In this document: positions 5,201-8,107 of the stretch, in pieces | How the letters are laid out: the number at the start of each line of letters is the position of its first letter | Numbering within the stretch: position 1 is the stretch's first letter | Assembly (NCBI GenBank): GCA_964485515.1 | Contig: CAZALT010000156.1 | Location: 1 to 8,107 of the forward strand | Direction of reading: 5' to 3' | DNA length: 8,107 nt | Source of the DNA: CAZALT01 sp964485515 | GTDB lineage: Bacteria > Actinomycetota > Acidimicrobiia > Acidimicrobiales > Acidimicrobilacustridaceae | Notes under the pieces: model-generated | Databases searched by the model: none | Seen by the model: only the letters and a program-made list of their open reading frames with translations | Told to the model about the DNA's origin: nothing | Position numbers and translations under genes: made by a program

Positions 5201-6364
5201 TCAGCTGACGCGATCGAGCTCCATGGGGATGGCGGCGAGGTACTCGGCGAAGACGGGCTCGAGCTCCTCGACCGACAGCCCGTACTCGTCGAGGGTGTAC
5301 TGCGCGACGCCGAGCTTGTGCTGCGGGTTCGCGTCGAGGTAGCGCCGCATCGACGCTTCGACGTCCGAGGTCAGCTCATCACCGGCCCAGTCGTAGAGCG
5401 CCTTGATCTGCCCGATCGGATCGCGGACGAGCTCCGCGTAGTGGAGGTGGAAGAACCGGTCGTCGCCGATGCGCTCGCGAGCGGCGAGAGGCCGCATGAC
5501 GTGCTCGCGCATCTGCGCCTTGCAGTTCTGCCCGAGGTACGCGGGATCGAAGCCTTCCTCGGTCAAGGTCATGCTGGCGGGCAGCTTCAGGAGGTTGCAC
5601 AGCGAACCAGTAGCCGTATAAGGGTCTCGATGCGCCCACACCAGCTGAGCGTCGGGGAACACGGCGAGCAGCGTGTCGATGTGCACGGAGTGCGACGGCA
5701 TCTTGAGGCTCCATCGACCCGGGGCGGTGGACTGGAGGATCTGGAGCACGAGCTTCTGGTACTCGTACGCGCTCGTGACGTCGGCCTCGCCGATGAGCCA
5801 CTCGGCGTAGCGCGTCGACGGGGTGAACGAGTCCCACAGGAGCCCCTTGAAGTCCTGCTCGTGCAGGAACATGTCCTCGGTGGGCCCGTCGGCGTCCTCC
5901 CAGTGCGGGATGGCTCGGCCCGACTTGGCGATGAGGTCGAGGATGAACGCATCCTCCTCGAGCAGCTTCAGGCATCGCGGGTCGGTGCGCAGCGTCTCGG
6001 TGGTGGCCGGCGGTACGGTGTCGGCCGCCTCCCACTTGAGCAGCGACCTCCGGTTGGGGTCCTGGGCGAGCAGGTAGCTCGCCACCGTGGTGCCCGTGCG
6101 GGGCATGCCGAGGATGAACAGCGGGCGCTCGATCACCTCGTCTCGCACCTCGGGGTGCTGGCGGGCGTAGTCCTCGACCCGCAGGCGGTTGGCCAGCGCC
6201 TTGACGGCGCGGTCGACGACCATGGCTCGGCCGCCGTCGCTCTGGCGCGGGTCCGACAGCTCCTCGAGGATGATCGTCAGCCCCTCGCGCCAGCTGTCGG
6301 AGTCGAGGTCGTGCAGGCCGGTCAGCTCCCGGGCCTGGTCGACGATGTCGTCGGGGGTGGTCAT
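5201..6364 (-). CDS. PAPS-dependent sulfotransferase (Sulfotransfer_3-like)
   Basis: This 387-residue cytoplasmic enzyme transfers a sulfuryl group from PAPS to a hydroxyl on an unidentified small molecule or lipid. The 5'-phosphosulfate loop is FILGMPRTGTT, with GMPRTGTT at residues 86-93. The 3'-phosphate-binding region is VWAHRDPYTATGSLCN, with Arg246 and Ser254 as likely contacts. The N-terminal 80 residues are helical, as is common in actinobacterial members. The ATG at 6364 has a good GAGGAG Shine-Dalgarno (complement of 6369-6374) and overlaps the TGA of the upstream MBL-fold gene (ATGA), which indicates translational coupling. Codons around 5612-5632 (CAT CGA ... CCT TAT ACG GCT ACT GGT) are unusually A/T-ending for this genome, but the frame and motif are intact. 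Sulfation next to a sulfatase-like gene suggests that a sulfate ester is an intermediate or leaving group in the pathway; this is inference. Confidence 0.88.
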   Translation of the reverse strand: MTTPDDIVDQARELTGLHDLDSDSWREGLTIILEELSDPRQSDGGRAMVVDRAVKALANRLRVEDYARQHPEVRDEVIERPLFILGMPRTGTTVASYLLAQDPNRRSLLKWEAADTVPPATTETLRTDPRCLKLLEEDAFILDLIAKSGRAIPHWEDADGPTEDMFLHEQDFKGLLWDSFTPSTRYAEWLIGEADVTSAYEYQKLVLQILQSTAPGRWSLKMPSHSVHIDTLLAVFPDAQLVWAHRDPYTATGSLCNLLKLPASMTLTEEGFDPAYLGQNCKAQMREHVMRPLAARERIGDDRFFHLHYAELVRDPIGQIKALYDWAGDELTSDVEASMRRYLDANPQHKLGVAQYTLDEYGLSVEELEPVFAEYLAAIPMELDRVS

Positions 6365-7668
6365 GGCGCTCCTCGCAGTCGTTCGGCTCGCAGGTCGTTG
6401 GCGGCTCGTCGCAGCCACGCCGTCTCCCAGAAGTTGTCGCTGTGCGCCAAGAGCCCCTCGTGGGCGTCTGCCGCGACCGAGCGGGCCGCAGCGACGTCCG
6501 CTTCTGACGACCCGCCTTCGGGGAGCGCGCCGCCACGGCTCGACGGGTCGGCGGCGAGCACCAGCTCGGTGAGGTGGATCGCCTCCAGGAAGTCACCGGC
6601 GTCGACCCGGGCCTGGGCCGCGGCGGTGAGGGCAGCGGCCCCCGCGGCGCGCACCACGTCGGACGCGACCGAGCTCGCCGGCACGCCGTACAGCTCGGTG
6701 GTGGATCGATGGTGGAACCAGCCGGCGTAGGTCTCCCAGATGGCCCGGATGTTCCACGACGTCTTGCCGTAGCGCTCACCCACCTCGAAGTGGGCGGGCA
6801 GCTCGACCTCGCGCATGAGGGTGAAGAGGTCGGTGCCCGCTTCCATGCCGGCGACGGTCTGGTCGTGGACCCACTGCGTGGCGTCGCGGAGGTTGGTGAC
6901 CTCCTCGACGATGAGGTCGGCCCCCTCGATGGGATCGAAGTGCCCGGTGACGAGCCGCTCCGCGCCGAGCGACAGCACGAGGTCGGCCGAGCGCACGTAC
7001 GACAGCGCCTCTCGATAGCGGTCGCCCCGGATGGTCATCAGGTTGGGGACGTTGCCGAACAGCGGACCGAACAGGTTCCCGGTGAACACCGTCTTGTCGT
7101 CGGGCACCCACACGACGAGCGCGTCGGTGGTCTCACCACCGGGCGTCGAGAGCAGCACGATCTCTCGACCGCCGACGGTGAGCTCGAGCCGGTCGCGGAA
7201 GTCGATCGTCGGCTCGGGGAAGGTGATGTTCCACTCCTCGGCCGGAAGGCTCGTCATGCCGGCGACCATGGCGTCGTGCATGTGTGACCACGCGAACCCG
7301 GCGTTGCGCTGCCGGTAGGCCGGCAGAAGCTCGTGCTCGGCCTTCCACGTGCGCCAGTTCTCCTGCATGACGATGTCGGTGCCGTCGTCGAGCAGGGAGC
7401 GGAACGCCGAGAAGTGGTCGGCATGGCCCTGGGTGAACACCAGGTACCGGGTAGATCCGGGGCACACGGCGTCGAAGGCTCGGCGCCGGATGGGCCCCTC
7501 GAACGGCAGGCCCGCGTTGATGACGACGCGGCCGTCGTCGGTGCCGATGGCGAACGAGTACGACACGCCGGGCGACATCCAGATGTCGTCGCCGATGGAG
7601 ACGGCCGGTCCCTCCTCGGCGGGAGCGATGGCCTCGGCACCCGGGCGATCGCGGTGGACGCCGGCCAT
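6361..7668 (-). CDS. MBL-fold protein of the alkylsulfatase family with a dimerisation domain and altered metal ligands
   Basis: This 435-residue protein has an MBL-fold domain at about residues 20-290. A C-terminal helical domain (about 300-425) matches the alkylsulfatase dimerisation domain: YGKTSWNIRAIWETYAGWFHHR from Y300, then the AAAQARVDAGDFLEAIHLTE helix and DNFWETAWLRRAANDLR. SdsA1-type alkylsulfatases also carry an SCP2-like third domain, which is missing here. The metal motif reads TQGHADH at 79-85 instead of THxHxDH, so the first histidine is Gln80. The later segment TPGGETTDA...FTGN has Ala183 and Asn198 where I expect glutamate ligands. H82, D84, H85 and H243 (VTGHFDP) remain. 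It may bind one metal, catalyse another hydrolysis, or be non-catalytic. The ATG at 7668 is chosen for its TGATG junction with the SDR; a longer frame to 7761 only shadows the SDR. The stop overlaps the sulfotransferase ATG. No signal peptide is seen, unlike secreted SdsA1. Confidence 0.85.
   Translation of the reverse strand: MAGVHRDRPGAEAIAPAEEGPAVSIGDDIWMSPGVSYSFAIGTDDGRVVINAGLPFEGPIRRRAFDAVCPGSTRYLVFTQGHADHFSAFRSLLDDGTDIVMQENWRTWKAEHELLPAYRQRNAGFAWSHMHDAMVAGMTSLPAEEWNITFPEPTIDFRDRLELTVGGREIVLLSTPGGETTDALVVWVPDDKTVFTGNLFGPLFGNVPNLMTIRGDRYREALSYVRSADLVLSLGAERLVTGHFDPIEGADLIVEEVTNLRDATQWVHDQTVAGMEAGTDLFTLMREVELPAHFEVGERYGKTSWNIRAIWETYAGWFHHRSTTELYGVPASSVASDVVRAAGAAALTAAAQARVDAGDFLEAIHLTELVLAADPSSRGGALPEGGSSEADVAAARSVAADAHEGLLAHSDNFWETAWLRRAANDLRAERLRGAP
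6369..6374 (-). promoter_or_regulatory. Shine-Dalgarno GAGGAG of the sulfotransferase
   Basis: GAGGAG on the minus strand lies 4 bases before the ATG at 6364 and inside the end of the MBL-fold gene. It supports the chosen start and coupling to the upstream gene. Confidence 0.6.
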
Positions 7669-8107
7669 CAGAAGGCCAGGTATCCGCCGTCGACGGCGAT
7701 CACGATGCCGGTGGTGTAGGCCGATGCCTCGGTGCAGAGGAAGAGGGCGGCCGCCGAGCACTCCTCGGGGGTTCCCATGCGGTTCATCGGCACGCGGGCC
7801 AGCTCCTTGTCCTTGTACTCCTTCAGCTCGGGCATGTCGTCGAGCGGCGACGTCAGCCGGGTCTTGATGAGGCCGGGACCGACGCCGTTCACGCGGATCC
7901 CGTCATCCATCCAGGCCAGGGCGAGGTTGCGGATGGTGGCGACCAGCGCGGCCTTCGACGCCGAGTAGCCCATCACGGCGGGCACACCGCGGAAGGCAGA
8001 CATCGACACGATGGTGACGACCGACGCCCCGCCAGCGAGGTCGCTGGCCGCGAGCGCGCCCCGCAGACCCAGCGTCAGGCGCACGGCGCCTTCGAGGTTC
8101 TGCTCGA
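7668..8107 (-). CDS. Short-chain dehydrogenase/reductase, C-terminal part (5' end beyond window)
   Basis: The visible 145 complete codons are the C-terminal part of a classical NAD(P)-dependent SDR of roughly 250 residues. The catalytic serine lies in VTIVSMSAFRG and the Tyr/Lys pair in GYSASKAAL. These are followed by IRVNGVGPGLIKTRL, the NAD-contacting PG segment, and the typical ending AYTTGIVIAVDGGYLAF. The frame is open through the window edge (EQNLEGAVRLTLGLRGAL), so the Rossmann half with TGxxxGxG is not visible and cofactor preference cannot be judged. The GTG at 8084 is internal. The stop codon overlaps the MBL-fold start (TGATG), making this the first visible gene of a leftward SDR / MBL-fold / sulfotransferase operon. 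It may oxidise or reduce a hydroxyl/ketone on the same substrate. Whether it has the insertion of mycofactocin-dependent SDRs cannot be decided from this half. Confidence 0.9.
   Translation of the reverse strand, partial: EQNLEGAVRLTLGLRGALAASDLAGGASVVTIVSMSAFRGVPAVMGYSASKAALVATIRNLALAWMDDGIRVNGVGPGLIKTRLTSPLDDMPELKEYKDKELARVPMNRMGTPEECSAAALFLCTEASAYTTGIVIAVDGGYLAF

Noticed and set aside
4721..6730. 669-codon rightward open frame opposite the sulfotransferase and MBL-fold genes
   Set aside because: It is the antisense shadow of two motif-complete genes and the P450 5' region, as is common in GC-rich DNA. It has no recognisable domain.
7669..7761. Upstream extension of the MBL-fold protein
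   Set aside because: It overlaps the SDR C-terminus in another frame and is Arg/His-rich. The TGATG junction supports the start at 7668.

Overview
The window is GC-rich, densely coding, bacterial DNA. G/C-ending codons, several GTG starts and ATGA/TGATG gene junctions suggest an actinobacterium. The gene mix fits Acidimicrobiia or a mycolata-type lineage: a mycofactocin-type TetR regulator, a KshA-like Rieske oxygenase, a cytochrome P450, a PAPS-type sulfotransferase, an HSL esterase and an SDR. The assignment rests on composition and family content only; there is no rRNA or other phylogenetic marker here.

Layout: the left half (1-3797) reads rightward. It holds the 3' part of a 3-hydroxyisobutyrate-type dehydrogenase, overlapped by ATGA with an HSL-family alpha/beta hydrolase. 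After a 102-bp gap with short repeats comes a KshA-like Rieske oxygenase, then a 126-bp gap carrying a large palindrome, then a TetR regulator resembling MftR. The right half (3800-8107) reads leftward. From right to left it holds an SDR cut by the window edge, an alkylsulfatase-like MBL-fold protein (TGATG junction), a sulfotransferase (ATGA junction), a 189-bp gap with palindromes, and a cytochrome P450. The P450 and TetR genes converge with only 2 bp between their stop codons. No intergenic stretch exceeds 300 bp. I saw no RNA genes, mobile elements or CRISPR array.

Working model: two oxygenases (Rieske and P450), two dehydrogenases, an esterase and a sulfotransferase/sulfatase-like pair look like an accessory module that oxidises and remodels a hydrophobic, probably alicyclic or steroid/terpenoid-like substrate. 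The substrate cannot be read from the sequence. Electron-transfer partners (Rieske reductase, ferredoxin, ferredoxin reductase) and the mycofactocin biosynthesis genes are absent from the window.

The most notable signal is one palindrome, core GGTGGCAC-TGA-GTGCCACC. It occurs upstream of the regulator (3109-3139) and upstream of the P450 (5053-5079), with extra half-sites at 5038-5048 and 5149-5159. This suggests a local regulon in which the MftR-like protein controls itself and the P450. The second is the MBL-fold protein: it belongs to the alkylsulfatase family but lacks several expected metal ligands, and it is translationally coupled to a sulfotransferase.
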